A stretch of DNA of 64,000 nt, taken from Proales similis. Lineage: Eukaryota > Rotifera > Eurotatoria > Ploima > Proalidae. This document shows, piece by piece, positions 35,475 to 45,897 of this stretch (position 1 is the stretch's first letter; the number at the start of each line of letters is the position of its first letter). Made by a program: the position numbers and the translations under genes. Location: contig JAGVRJ010000008.1 in assembly GCA_019059635.1 (NCBI GenBank), forward strand, positions 496,001-560,000, in the 5' to 3' direction. The notes under the pieces are model-generated. The model was given only the letters and a program-made list of their open reading frames with translations, searched no databases and had not been told where the DNA came from.

Positions 35475-35843
35475 ATGAAGTCTGAGCTCGCTCTTGCATT
35501 CTGCTTTTCGTTGCTAATCTCGGCCAGCGCGTTGGAGACAAACGCCCGGTCGTTGGATGAATTTCAAGGAGCCTATCGTGCCAGTCAACAACAACAAATG
35601 GAGGCGGCCGTAATTGACCAAATTCCCAACACAGTAAAGGATCAAGTTATTGAACGTCTTATTCCATTGTGGCTTCTTGAGAGCTCGCTTGTCGAGCGGG
35701 TCCTTCAAAGGAGCGCCATGGCCCAAGCATCACTTCAACCGTCTCGTAGCGACTCAACAGTCAACAAGCGTGGCCGTCAGTGTTTGTGGAAGATTTGTAG
35801 CTGGACCTTCCAGAAAAAACAAAACCCTGATCTGTTCGATTAG
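35475..35843 (+). CDS. Secreted peptide precursor with a urotensin II/somatostatin-like CLWKIC ring
   Basis: Intronless, 122 residues. Start chosen at 35475 because a signal peptide follows directly (MKSELALAFCFSLLISASAL); an in-frame upstream ATG at 35385 would add a non-signal extension. Seen: a cysteine-free, acidic/amphipathic spacer; then a dibasic KR at residues 98-99; the segment GRQCLWKICSWTFQ; a second dibasic KK at 114-115; and the acidic end QNPDLFD. The only two cysteines outside the signal peptide are those of CLWKIC. Known: urotensin II has CFWKYC at the end of its precursor, somatostatin has an FWKT core, and insect allatostatin C is a cyclic relative without amidation; all sit at the C-terminus of short precursors after a dibasic site. 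Inferred: a prohormone for one disulfide-ring neuropeptide, ending Trp-Thr-Phe or so after trimming. AATAAA at 35900-35905. Confidence 0.72.
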   Translation: MKSELALAFCFSLLISASALETNARSLDEFQGAYRASQQQQMEAAVIDQIPNTVKDQVIERLIPLWLLESSLVERVLQRSAMAQASLQPSRSDSTVNKRGRQCLWKICSWTFQKKQNPDLFD

Positions 35844-36140
35844 AACTCATCATTCTCGTCCCGTAGCATTTAATTGATCTTTGATTCAGTTAGAGGAGAA
35901 ATAAAACTGTTTGCATCAAACCAGCTTCAGCTCACACAAACGTTGATTGATAATTGAAGTCAAACCGGAGTGCGCCGTCCCATCTTGCGCACACTACGGG
36001 TTGCTATTGTGACAAAAACGTTTCGGTCGCCATGGCAACGCGTAATCAGAATGAGAACAAGAAACCGAGGGCCTCTCTAACGCGCGCGCGCAAATAGTCG
36101 TAATAATAAATAAAAGCACCCGCTTGAGGTAGGATTGAAC

Positions 36141-37161
36141 ATGAGCCTGAAAACGCCGTCCAGCACTCTTGTAAAGTACGACAGTCCGGTCCTTGTGACT
36201 CGCAACACCGACAAGCGAACAGCCAAGGTGAGTGAAATGAAAGAGCTGAGAGCGAGTGTCCGCCGACTGATGCCGACGGTAAATGAAAAGGCAAAAAGCC
36301 ACAAGATCAGCGCTGGTCCCGCCACAGACAATGGCGCCCCTCTACCAAGCCCGACAAGTGGCCGCAAAAATGGTGAGCCGGACAGCTCGCAGTCTGCCGA
36401 CGAGGTACTCAACTCCATCTTGCCGCCCAGGTGAGACAAGCAACCTGAGTGCCGTTCGACTTTTGCTCACTTTGTTTATTCTGTGTAAATGTAGACAATT
36501 CATGGAAGACAATCAGCTGAAAATTCAGTACGTGTCGAGCACACCAGCCACTCGACTGGACGTTATTAACCTCGAGGAGCAGCTCAACATGCGACTGCAG
36601 CAAAGACAGGCCAGAGAGACGGGCATCTGTCCAGTGAGACGTGAGCTCTACTCTCAGTGCTTTGGTAAGTTCGGGCAGTTTAAAGAGATCGGACAAATGT
36701 GCTGAACTGAGTTGGTGTAGACGAGCTGATCAGACAGGTCACAATCACCTGTGCCGAGCGTGGTCTCCTTCTGCTGCGAGTCAGGGACGAGATTCGAATG
36801 ACCATTGCGGCTTTTCAGACTCTTTACGAGAGCAGTGTGGCGTTCGGCATGCGAAAGGCGCTCATGGCCGAGCAGGGAAAAGCGGACATGGAAAAGCGAG
36901 TTCAAGAACTGGAAGAGGACAAGCGAGATCTTGAGCGACAAGTGTTTGAGCTAAAGGCAAAGATTGATCAAGTCGAGAAGAGAAACGCCGAGCAAAAGGC
37001 GGCCGAAGAAAAGAAACACGCCGAGGACATTGCCTTCTTCAAGAAAACAAACCAACAGCTCAAGGTTAGCTTTACTTCAATCGATTGCATCCCAAGAATT
37101 CTGACCTCAATTTCTCGCTATTTAGAATCAGCTGGAGGGTATCATGAACGCCAAGAAATGA
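36141..37161 (+). CDS. DNALI1: DNALI1/p28, axonemal inner-arm dynein light intermediate chain
   Basis: Four exons (36141-36430, 36495-36664, 36721-37064, 37126-37161) give 279 residues. Seen: the family start LVKYDSPVLVTRNTDKR; EVLNSILPPRQFMEDNQLKI; YVSSTPATRLDVINLEEQL; QQRQARETGICPVRRELYSQ; the near-invariant LIRQVTITCAERGLLLLRVR and RMTIAAFQTLYESSVAFGMR; then a coiled coil of Lys/Glu heptads ending FFKKTNQQLKNQLEGIMNAK. Known: p28 binds single-headed inner-arm dyneins in motile cilia and sperm tails. Exon 1 contains an internal GTGAGT at 36228, but the frame remains open through it, so it may be unused or mark an alternative intron. Presence of this gene implies motile cilia or flagella. 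AATAAA at 37286-37291. Confidence 0.97.
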
Positions 37162-37285
37162 TTTCACACTCTTCCTCCTCCTCATGTGATTCTTCAGCCT
37201 TGCTGCCACAAGCTTCTCATTCTCTCCCTCTTCTCCTCCTTTTCTCTCTCTCTCTCTCTTTATAAAAGTTGGCTTTTCAAAATGA

Positions 37286-37345
37286 AATAAATCGACACAC
37301 ATTCGCAATCCGAGTGGTGAAGAGGAAAATGCCTCTGAATTTATT
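37286..37345. terminator. Back-to-back poly(A) signals of DNALI1 and IPO4
   Basis: AATAAA on the plus strand at 37286-37291 (DNALI1) faces TTTATT at 37340-37345, which is AATAAA on the minus strand (IPO4). With usual cleavage 10-30 bases downstream, the two 3' ends would meet or overlap by a few bases, an example of the tight packing here. Confidence 0.6.
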
Positions 37346-37411
37346 TTCTGGAAGCTGATAAATGAAATATTGAGAACGAATCCAATACAACTAACAAAGT
37401 GCCAAGTCTGC

Positions 37412-40400
37412 TCAGGCTAGGCACTTGGAGATCTGTTCGGCAAACTCGGGCTTTGTCTGGCCAAGCATGTACTCCAGATCTTGCTTGTAGTTCTGGTTCA
37501 CAAAGTTTATGAACGCAATCACCAGCTGCTTGAGCTCTTGCTTCTCGCTGTTCAACTGCTTGTGCAGTATGAGGCCGCAAAGTTCGACTAGTTGTGGATA
37601 GTAGTGAATCAGCTGGATCGAATCAAGTTAAAGCGGCATCTTCTTCACTTAAAAAAAAACCTCTTCCTTACCGAACTGTTCGAATGGACCACAAGCACTT
37701 GAACCAAATTGAACAAGGTCACATACTCGTCAAAGTCGAGTCGGAGTGGAGTGAGATCGAATATGTTTTTGAGCATCTTTTATGCGAAAATGCAAGTAAG
37801 GAGGCTGCCGCATCGAGAAGCGTTTCATTTTACCAGTTCGAGCTCGGCCGGGTTGGCACTCACTTTGCCGTAGCACAAGTAGAGACGGCACAGAGCTCCG
37901 CAGATGTTGTCCAGCGTCTGCTTGTCTGTCTCGTGACCCTTCATTTCCAACAGCTCGGACACAAATTTGTTGTAGAACGGCTGCAGGGCGCCGTCAGACT
38001 GCAGACACAGCATTCCGAGCGTGTAGATCGTGTTGCTCTTGGTCTCTTGGTTGTTGGATTTCAAATAGCCATGGAACTCTATAAGAAACGCACTTGAATT
38101 GGAACTTTGACCGAGAGGTGGCGAGCAGTAGTGACTTGCCATTAAAAAGCCGCTGGGCAATGGCTGCCTTCAACGAACTGAGGTTTTGAAGTGTTTCGCC
38201 GATCACACCGATCACGAACGACTCTTCGGCTGGCGATGAAGTGTCGCTCTTTAAAATCTTGTACAAATAGCCCCACATGCGATCAAAGTAGGCTTCGAAT
38301 TCGGCCTGTGGAAGAATCAAGGCGAACGAGGGCAGCACGTCGCCCGCATACTCCTTCAGCATGTAGTCGTACTCGGCCTGGTCGCCAAGTTCACTCTCTT
38401 CCGCTTCGTCGCTCATTGTCTGGCAGTAGATCTAGGCGAATTGCAAGTCAGCCTACTGCGATCGAACAATCAACTAGTTGACTTACTTTATTTTGAAACG
38501 CCTCCAGTACAAGTTTCTTCAGCGTGTCAATGTTCTTCTTAAGCTCGGCGAACTTTTCTCGAATGAACGGCGCACATCTGCTCAACAGGGTTTTGATCGC
38601 CTCGAAGACGGCCATCACAATCTCGCGGTTCGACTCTGCTTTAATGGTGCCGACCGCGCGCTTGTGAAACTCGCTGATCTTCTTGCTCAGTGTCTTGATC
38701 ATGGCCGGCTTGTTGGTCTCGTCGGCCCGAGCGCACAAGTCGTGGTAAAAAGCGATCAGGAACGACATGGTTATATAGGATTCTTTGCGAATGTTCACAT
38801 GAGGAAAAGCGCTGAGTGTGAGCAGCTCGTCGAAGCATTCGTTGAAAAAGCGCAAAAGCTGCGGATTCGAGTGTTTGGCCAACTCCTCGAGGCAGCAAAT
38901 GGCCGACAGCTTTTCGGCGATGTGCTCGTTCTCGATCACCATTTTCTGAGCGTCCTCCATGCCATCTCCGTCGCCTCCGTCAGTGCTCGTTCCGTCCTCG
39001 CTCTCAAGGTCTTCTTCGTTCGCATCGTTTTCGTCCTCTTCTAACAAATCGATCTCGTCAAGCGCGCTCAGGCCTTCACTTTTCTCGTTTTCGATTATGT
39101 TCAAGCCCTCGTCATTGCGCAGCGTCTCGACCAGAAGCGGCATGATGCTATCAACCGGCAACTGCTCTTTAAACTGGCTGCTAATGCCGGCCAGTAGATC
39201 GTACACAGCCGAGCGCAATTCTGGGTCCTCCTGAGTATTCAACACATTCTGCACAAACTCCAGACTGTTGTGAACCAGGCCGGCGGTGAACTTCTCGGGC
39301 GGTATGTGCCGGGCAAAGACGGCCATCAGATCAATGCATTCGATTTGCAACAGCTTTAGATCGCCGGGCTGGGCGTCGAGCTGCTCGCTTATCAAATAAG
39401 GCTTTATGTGCTCAATGGCGTAGTCGAAATAGGGCGTAAATGAGCCCTTCACTGAGCAAACGATCGAAGCAAACGTGCAGATTATGAGCCGCTTCAGTTT
39501 GACACAAGATCCGCATTGCATCTCGAGCGTCATCAGCTTGCTCATCAAAGTGGGCAGGTACGCTTCCAGGTCATCGCCCAGATTCTCACAAAATGATTGA
39601 ACGGCGTCAAAAAACCTGAGAGTGAGTCGACTCATGCTTCTGAGCTGGACTTTGTGTTCCATGCTCTCCACCATCACTCGCATGATTCGATCAGCGAACC
39701 GGCCGATGTTTGGCTGCAGATATTCGCTGAACTGGCTCAGAGCGTAGTAGGCCACTTGAACCACTCGATCGTCCGAGTCGAGCATGGCCTTGATGCACAG
39801 ATCGACCAAAAACTCTAAATAACTTATTTCAGACGGTCAACTACGTGCTGTCTGAATCGGTTCTAACAGATGCCAACTTACTGGTTGCGATAGAAATCGG
39901 CACAGCCTTCACAGGTGATGGCCAGAGCAGCCAGGGCAGCTCGTTTCTGCAAATGGTCTTCTTGAGTCAACGCCGGACTGGCCATTTCCACCAATGTCTT
40001 AATGTACTTCTTTGCCGGGAAGTAGAGGGCGCCGTAGTCGAGCACCTGCATAGCGGTCGTGAGCATGTTCTCGTTCTCGTCCACGTACGGCTCGTCTAGA
40101 TCGACATCAAGCTTGTTGTCCGCTCCGGTCTGAAGCGGATCGGTCGATTCGCACATGGCGCTGAGCGTCACACTCACAATCGGCTTGATCAGCTCGTTTT
40201 TGATCAGCATCTGTGAACGAATCAATCAAAGAAAGAGAGAGAACGAGTTTCGTTTGGTTTCAATTTGGCCAAGGACGATCTTAAGCCTTACGGTTTTTTG
40301 TAGCTCAATAATCACACCGAGGAAGCTCATTGCGGATATCCTGGTCTGCTTGTGAAGACTTCGATCAGCGGCCAACTTTGCTCAATTGTTGTTGTCGATG

Positions 40401-41606
40401 GTGAAAAGCTGCTTGTGCGAAACAATTTTATGAATATCCACCTCGAGTGTGATCTCGGCCACTGTTTTGGCAAACGGCGCCAGAGCGCTGATGTCAAACT
40501 CGACTACGGTCTGATAGAAGTCGAACACGTTCGTGACCGTTTCAGTTTGATCGGCAGGCTCGGCTCGCACCAGCTGAACACTGGCGGGCAGAATGTTTGG
40601 CAAAATTGCAATCAATAAATTCTAGTCGGAAAGATGTTTGCCAGCAATGCGAAACAAACGAACAAGGTGTCAATTGCTACGAACCACTTCGTTCTCGTCC
40701 ATCGCTGGCACAATATACTTTAAACATCTAGACGAGTGGAGTTAGAGACGCTCTGCTCGAGCCGAAGAGAACCGGCGGAATTTACTTCAAGACTTGAAGA
40801 GTGCATTGAAGGTCCTGGATTGAGATTGTAGTGACAAACACTTGAAATAGGCCGGCAAAGTGGCTTTTCAGCTGTTCGGCTGCTTCCTCGCAAAGAATGC
40901 TCAACAAGTTAAGTCCGATCTGTGAATCAAGTGATTAGGCCCAGCGACAATTTTATGAGCCTCGTCTGATCCGAACCATTCTCTTGTGCATGTCGTTGTC
41001 GGTGACTAGCGCATTCAGCAAGTTCAACAGCTCAGGCCATTCTTGACCGCATTTCACACTATGAGCATAAGCGGCGGCACCCAGCCACATCAGCTGCTTT
41101 CGTACTGCAGCGCTGGTTAATTGCAAATTAAGAAGACTCTCGAGGAGAAATCTGGCCATTTGACTTACTCGGGCTCGGCAACCAGCAGCTTGAGGATCTC
41201 AATCTTGAAGCTTTGCAGCCAATTGAATAAATTTGTTTTGACAAGAGCCAAACGAAGCTTACGCTTGTTGATCGCCAGCGCTCAATGAACGCCAGTTTTT
41301 TATCTTTTTGCGAAGGAGAACGGCGGCGTAAGAGCGATACTTGTTAGTGAGGCATCAAATTTTGATTCATTGGGCGAAGAATGGCTTGCTTCGGCTTACC
41401 TGGCTATTTTGACTGGCGTGAAGAACCTCGAAAAGACCGGCGACGCATTTCTCCGAGACGAAATAGTCCAACAGTTGTTTGGTAGCCTAAACCGATTCTA
41501 CTATAAACTCAAACAGTTGGACTAAAGAGCCGGCGCAGCCAACCTGTTTGATTAGATCGCTGTCGGGCGTAAGAAGCTTTTCAAGAATCGACTCAACATA
41601 ACTCAT
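37412..41606 (-). CDS. IPO4: Importin-4 (karyopherin beta, Kap123 group)
   Basis: Multi-exon minus-strand gene from ATG at 41606 (MSYVESILEKLLTPDSDLIK) to the stop at 37414-37412 (EFAEQISKCLA). The largest exon spans about 39810-38480. Seen: HEAT repeats throughout; VVQVAYYALSQFSEYLQPNI and DAVQSFCENLGDDLEAYLP, matching importin-4 ALFALGQFSENLQPHI and ENFVENLGPKVQPYLP; an acidic loop (LLEEDENDANEEDLESEDG); AFPHVNIRKESYITMSFLIA; a second acidic joint leading into DQAEYDYMLKEYAGDVLPS, matching QAEYDAMLLEHAGEAIP of IPO4; then ESFVIGVIGETLQNL and a DNICGALCRLYL block. Known: imports histones H3/H4 with ASF1 and ribosomal proteins in a Ran-dependent way. IPO5 is excluded by the AEYDxML signature. 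Minor exon edges between 41606 and 39900 were not all fixed by me. 3' end abuts DNALI1. Confidence 0.93.
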
Positions 41607-42131
41607 TTTAACGACAAAAATCGGTCGACAAGCAGCAAGCGTTTGTTTCTATTTCTCTTTGACTCTCTCTCTCTCGTGCAAAACGGACAAGTACAGTTGA
41701 ATCTAACACGCGCGTACTTGAGCGCAACTCATCATTTACATAAATGCGTGAAACGTTTTAAAATGTCCGCAAGACAAATTCCGCGAATAATTTCATGCCA
41801 AAGCTTGCTCAGCTGACCACCGTGGGCGAGTGAGAACAACAGACAGCCATTGCTAAAGGGCCCAGATCAAGCAGTTTTAAGCGCGAAGATTGACGGCAAA
41901 AAGACAATAACAGGTGATGAATCTAAATGAAGATTTCGTTTGAATTGAAAATTCGGTTACAAGCTGAGAAGGACACGAGTTGTCAATAATAGCTATAATT
42001 GCCAGGTTTGGGCTTTTCGCTTTCGCCCAGACAATTGTGGCGACTCGGCGGCTTGGTGGAAATTTATTCAATGCGAATTATGAATTCTGCCTGAACAATA
42101 AGAGCCGGGTTGTACATGCAGCCGGAGTGGG

Positions 42132-42139
42132 TATATATA
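42132..42139 (+). promoter_or_regulatory. TATA box for the gene at 42280
   Basis: GGGTATATATACGCC places TATATATA at 42132-42139. The expected start of transcription is 25-32 bases downstream, near 42160-42168 (TCATAGTTGCG), leaving a leader of about 115 nt before the ATG at 42280. This is the clearest TATA element upstream of any gene in the window. Confidence 0.6.
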
Positions 42140-42200
42140 CGCCATCTTTGATTTCATAGTTGCGTTCTACGGTCTCTCGCCTCTATTTAGTAGTTGCACG

Positions 42201-42242
42201 ATGCATTGCCATAGTAGTAGTGCCATAAAACTCTCAACCTAA
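42201..42242 (+). CDS. Upstream open reading frame in the 5' leader
   Basis: ATG at 42201 opens 13 codons (MHCHSSSAIKLST) and closes with TAA at 42240-42242, 37 bases before the main ATG and after the predicted transcription start. Its position would be expected to reduce or tune translation of the main frame. There is no evidence that the peptide itself has a function. Confidence 0.35.
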   Translation: MHCHSSSAIKLST

Positions 42243-42279
42243 TTGACTAAACTCGCGTTTCGTTACGATAGATTCAAAA

Positions 42280-43250
42280 TGGCACCGGGCTGCTTCGCGT
42301 TAACGAGTAATCAAGCAAACGATCGATCGGCCAAGGGTGAACAGGCGTCCGAGCACACCCTTCAGCACCAGCATAGTAAATTTGAAAGCGGATTTTATGA
42401 GCTCACTGCTAATTTAGTATCAAACTCCAAACTAAACAATCAGAGCGCGGATGAAACAATACGGACAGACGTGGAGCTAAATAGCAGAGTGACAATGAAG
42501 CCTCTGGGCCGTTTGACGTCGGCCATTCATGAACGTGAGAGTCATTTACTTGACTCGTTTGAAATTCTCGAATATACGATTATTAAGCAGCGCGCTCTGG
42601 CCCGACTTAAGAACACTGATCTTAGGCGGCGAGTGCTCCTCAAGCGCACCTTCGATCTGGTGTGCGATATTCTAGACCAAGAGAATGCCGAGGACGATGA
42701 CTATTTGAACGAGAGAAAGGTGAATGACGTGCCGCTAGATGATAATCATCATCCTTCATTAACTTGCGATAGCGATAGCCAATCCTCCTCTTCAACCTCT
42801 GATTCCACTTCATCATCATCATCCTGCTCTAGTTCCTCAAGCGACTCTGACACTTCCTGTTCGTCTAGCTCGAGTTCGTCCGAGTCGTCCGATTACGACG
42901 ACGACGATCGTAACGAAGAGCCCGCCGATACGTCCTTGTCGGGAACAGGAGTTGCAGAAGTAGTAAATACGAATGACTCTCAAACTAAACTTGTCAGGCC
43001 AGTTGTAGCCAATAGTCTATCGCCGAGTACACTCGAAACTATGATAAGGCGCAATATGAACCGTCGAGCGCCGATCAAAAGAGGCCGCAGACACTCAAAC
43101 AGTAGCAGTGACGACGAAGAGACGCAAGACGACGCCTATTTAGGCGACGTTGAGTCCGACGAGACTCGCCCTTCTACCAGTGACCTTCACAAGCGGCCTG
43201 TACTCCGTCGTCAGTCGTCCAAGCGTCTCAAGCTCTCTCTTACTCGCTAG
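42280..43250 (+). CDS. Acidic serine-rich nuclear-type protein, possibly SERTA-like
   Basis: Single exon, 323 residues, start at ATG 42280 in a good context (TTCAAAATGG). Seen: an N-terminal part without known domains; a helical block at about residues 95-140 with EILEYTIIKQRALARLKNTD then LRRRVLLKRTFDLVCDIL; a long Ser run mixed with Asp/Glu (about 165-215); and a basic C-terminus with KRGRRHSNSSSDDEE and LRRQSSKRLKLSLTR, likely nuclear localisation. Known: SERTA motifs read roughly SxxKL...PxLRxxVLxxNTLRxxxxE, and SERTA proteins are small, acidic, single-exon cell-cycle cofactors (SERTAD, Taranis). Inferred: the block DLRRRVLLKRT resembles that motif, but the match is partial. The TATA promoter, uORF and lack of introns suggest an inducible gene. 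AATAAA at 43354-43359. Confidence 0.8.
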
Positions 43251-43410
43251 AGGTTAATATTTCTTTGCGCTGTTGTTTTCTTCTTCATTTCCAATCTCAG
43301 GATGTATATACCGGCTCTATTTTAATTCATAAAAAAAACAACAACTTATGACTAATAAATGACATATTTTAGCATTTTTCTCTTCGGTTCAGAACTCGAT
43401 TGCGAAATTA

Positions 43411-44543
43411 ATGTACTCGCGGGCGTCTTTTAAATGTGCAAAGCTAGAGCCGATTCGTAGTTGCCTGAGAATGTTTGCCTCATCGTCACAGAGCCCAGTC
43501 CAAGTGAACCCGCTCACCAATCAACCAGACCAAGCCTGGCAGCAGCTTAAAGTTAAAATTGAGCAAAATGCGCTCGAGCCAATGCCTCTTGACACGCCTA
43601 TCCACCCTGACAGAGTAAGTGGGCCTTGATCGTGCCGAGTGGTGAAATGTGAAAACAGTGTGGTCAAGGTTCGATTTGTTTGCATATCTGACACACATTC
43701 GGCAGCCGAGCGAATGCAGCATGCATTGCCAGTCGGCGATGTTCTAATACACGCGGGCGACTTTACTAAAACAGGTTCGCCGGGCGAAATCAGTCGGTTC
43801 GCCGAGTTTATCAGATCGCTGGGCGCCAAGTTCAAACACAAGGTCATAATTGCCGGCAATCACGAGCTGTGTCTCGATCCGACAGCAAGCAGGCGATTTA
43901 GAAACGATCGAGAGAGCCAAGTCGATCCGCTCAGCTACTTGAACGAAGGCATGACTTATCTCAAAGACGAGGCGGTCGAGTTGTTCGGAATCAAAATCTA
44001 CGGCTCGCCATGGTTCGTCTAACAACATCTCGCTACTTGAATTGCCCATTGGTTATAACCTCAACTGTAAAGGCAGCCACGATTCTTCGACTGGGCGTTC
44101 AATGTGGACAGAGGCGAACGGATCCTTCGCCACTGGAACAACATTCCGACTGACACGGACGTTCTCATCAGTGAGTGATTCAAGAAATCAGTGCCAACGT
44201 GCGAAACACTTAGCCCCTGACCAATGGAAGCACACGGCCCTCCGCTTGGCTTCGGTGATGTGACGTGCGGAGGCAACCACGTTGGTTGTTGCGAACTGCT
44301 CTCAACTGTTCAGCAGCGTGTCAAGCCCAAATTTCACATATTTGGCCACATCCACGAAGGTGAACCCATCCACATGTCCGAATCAAATGAAACACAATCT
44401 AAATGAGGTTCACAAAAGACTACGGAATGTGGACTGACGGAACAACGACGTTCATTAACGCCAGCATATGCGATCTACGCTACAGACCGGTCAAAAAACC
44501 GATTCTATTTGATTTGCCGCTGCCTGAAGGACAATCAAAGTGA
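43411..44543 (+). CDS. MPPED: MPPED-type metallophosphoesterase, tandem copy 1
   Basis: Five exons (43411-43614, 43669-44012, 44073-44170, 44231-44359, 44419-44543) give 299 residues, near the 294 of vertebrate MPPED2. Seen metal and phosphate motifs: VRFVCISDTHS (D-x-H), LIHAGDFT (GD), IIAGNHEL (GNHE), LITHGPPLGFGD and HIFGHIHE (GHIH), all intact; then MWTDGTTTFINASICD and the family end KPILFDLPLPEGQSK. Known: MPPED/239AB proteins are Mn-dependent cyclic-nucleotide phosphodiesterases of the calcineurin-like superfamily. In vertebrate MPPED2 one GHIH histidine site is changed to Gly (GGIH), lowering activity; here the His-type GHIH is kept. The N-terminal 68 residues are not conserved. A near-identical layout follows 287 bases downstream as copy 2. 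AATAAA at 44614-44619. Confidence 0.94.
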
Positions 44544-44830
44544 AGAGCAACAACAACAACAAGCCAGACAACCGGCGCATCACGCCGGGCAATAACGTTT
44601 GCTTAAGAAACTAAATAAACTTAGTGCCCAAGTGGAAAACTGGACTCTTTTATCAAACAGAACTTGGGGGAAAAATGATGAAAATCGTCAAAATATGGCT
44701 CTTGTTGGCATGCAAATTATGAATGGAAAACAATCTTTTCGACATGCAATGTGACTCATGATTGCGAAATACTTTTCACAAACATAATAGAGTGCAGCTT
44801 TCATTAATTCAAATTGTTTTAGATTTTTGG

Positions 44831-45897
44831 ATGGCAGCCAGTCTGAACGAGCTGGTCAATCTGGCCGGAAAAATGAAAATCTCAACAACCAGCAAAAAGC
44901 CTCAGGGTGCAAAACAAATTGTGCAAACACTCACAGACGAAGGCAAGGTCGAGCCATACATTGCACTGCCGTTGACAGCCAAACGACGCGACAACATGGT
45001 AAGTGCCGTCTGCTTTGGTTAAATTCCGAGGAGCAAAATGATTGGTCAGATAAGAGTGGTTTGTATATCGGATACTCATTCCAAAATCGATCAAATGCCG
45101 TTTGTCATACCATCGGCCGATTTGCTAATTCACGCGGGCGACTTTAGCAAGTACGGAACCAGAAGGGAAGTGATTGCTTTCAACGAGTACATGGGCACTC
45201 GCGACGACATAAAGCACAAGATCGTGATAGCCGGCAACCACGAAATCGGATTCGATCCCACTCTGGGCTCAGAGAAAGACGCCCAAATGCTGAAAGGACT
45301 TTTGACCAACTGCATCTACCTTGAAGATGAATGCGTCAATCTTTTCGGATTGAACATCTACGGCTCTCCATGGTACATTCTCCAATCCTACCAATTCGCT
45401 TCGATCACATCTAAGGTCTTTCAAATAAAAAGGCAGCCACTGCACGCAGGGAACGCGTTTCAGTTAAAACGCGGTAAAGAGCTGCTCGACAAGTGGAAAA
45501 TGATCCCGACCGACACCGATATACTGATTACCCATGGACCACCTCTGGGCTATGGCGACACCATTCTCTCGGGCAAACATGTCGGTTGCGTGGATCTACT
45601 CGAACAAGTCAGGAAGCGAATAAAACCCAAATATCACATATTCGGTCACATTCACGAAGGTAAAAATGCCCCTCAAAATTTTGCGTGTGAAATTAATTTC
45701 AATTGTTTGTTAAAAAACAACAACCAACAGCGTACGGAGCGTGGACCGATCAATCGACAGTGTATATAAATGCGAGCATATGCGACCGTTCCTATCATCC
45801 AAACAGAGAGCCTGTCTTGTTCGACATCGAGCCGAGAAGCGGGAATCGTGATTGCCAACAGACGAATAAGATTAACCAACACAAGGCCGTGTTTTGA
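44831..45897 (+). CDS. MPPED: MPPED-type metallophosphoesterase, tandem copy 2
   Basis: Four exons (44831-44998, 45050-45372, 45433-45659, 45731-45897) give 294 residues. Seen: IRVVCISDTHSKIDQMPFVI, LIHAGDFSKYGTRREVIAFN, IVIAGNHEIGFDP, LLTNCIYLEDECVNLFGLNI, DILITHGPPLGYGDTILSG, KHVGCVDLLEQVRKRIKPKY, HIFGHIHE and YGAWTDQSTVYINASICD. All metal-binding motifs are intact. It keeps the LLTN-IYL-ED block seen in vertebrate MPPED2, so it is in places closer to the ancestor than copy 1. Three intron positions coincide with copy 1, but the intron that splits LI|THGPP in copy 1 is absent here. A 20-residue extra tail (GNRDCQQTNKINQHKAVF) replaces the PLPEGQ end. A local duplication is the simple explanation. 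Function as for copy 1. Confidence 0.93.

Larger units (their letters stand above)
41607..42279. promoter_or_regulatory. Divergent upstream region of IPO4 and the serine-rich gene
   Basis: 0.67 kb between outward-facing genes. CT repeat near 41664-41674 just upstream of IPO4. A strong TATA element for the plus-strand gene and a short upstream open frame are listed separately. Confidence 0.5.

Noticed and set aside
36228-36320. Possible intron inside DNALI1 exon 1 starting at GTGAGT
   Set aside because: The frame stays open through it and reaches the conserved EVLNSILPPR block, so no intron is needed; alternative splicing remains possible.
38478-39044. Plus-strand open frame of 188 codons
   Set aside because: Antisense shadow of the IPO4 exon; no recognisable domain.
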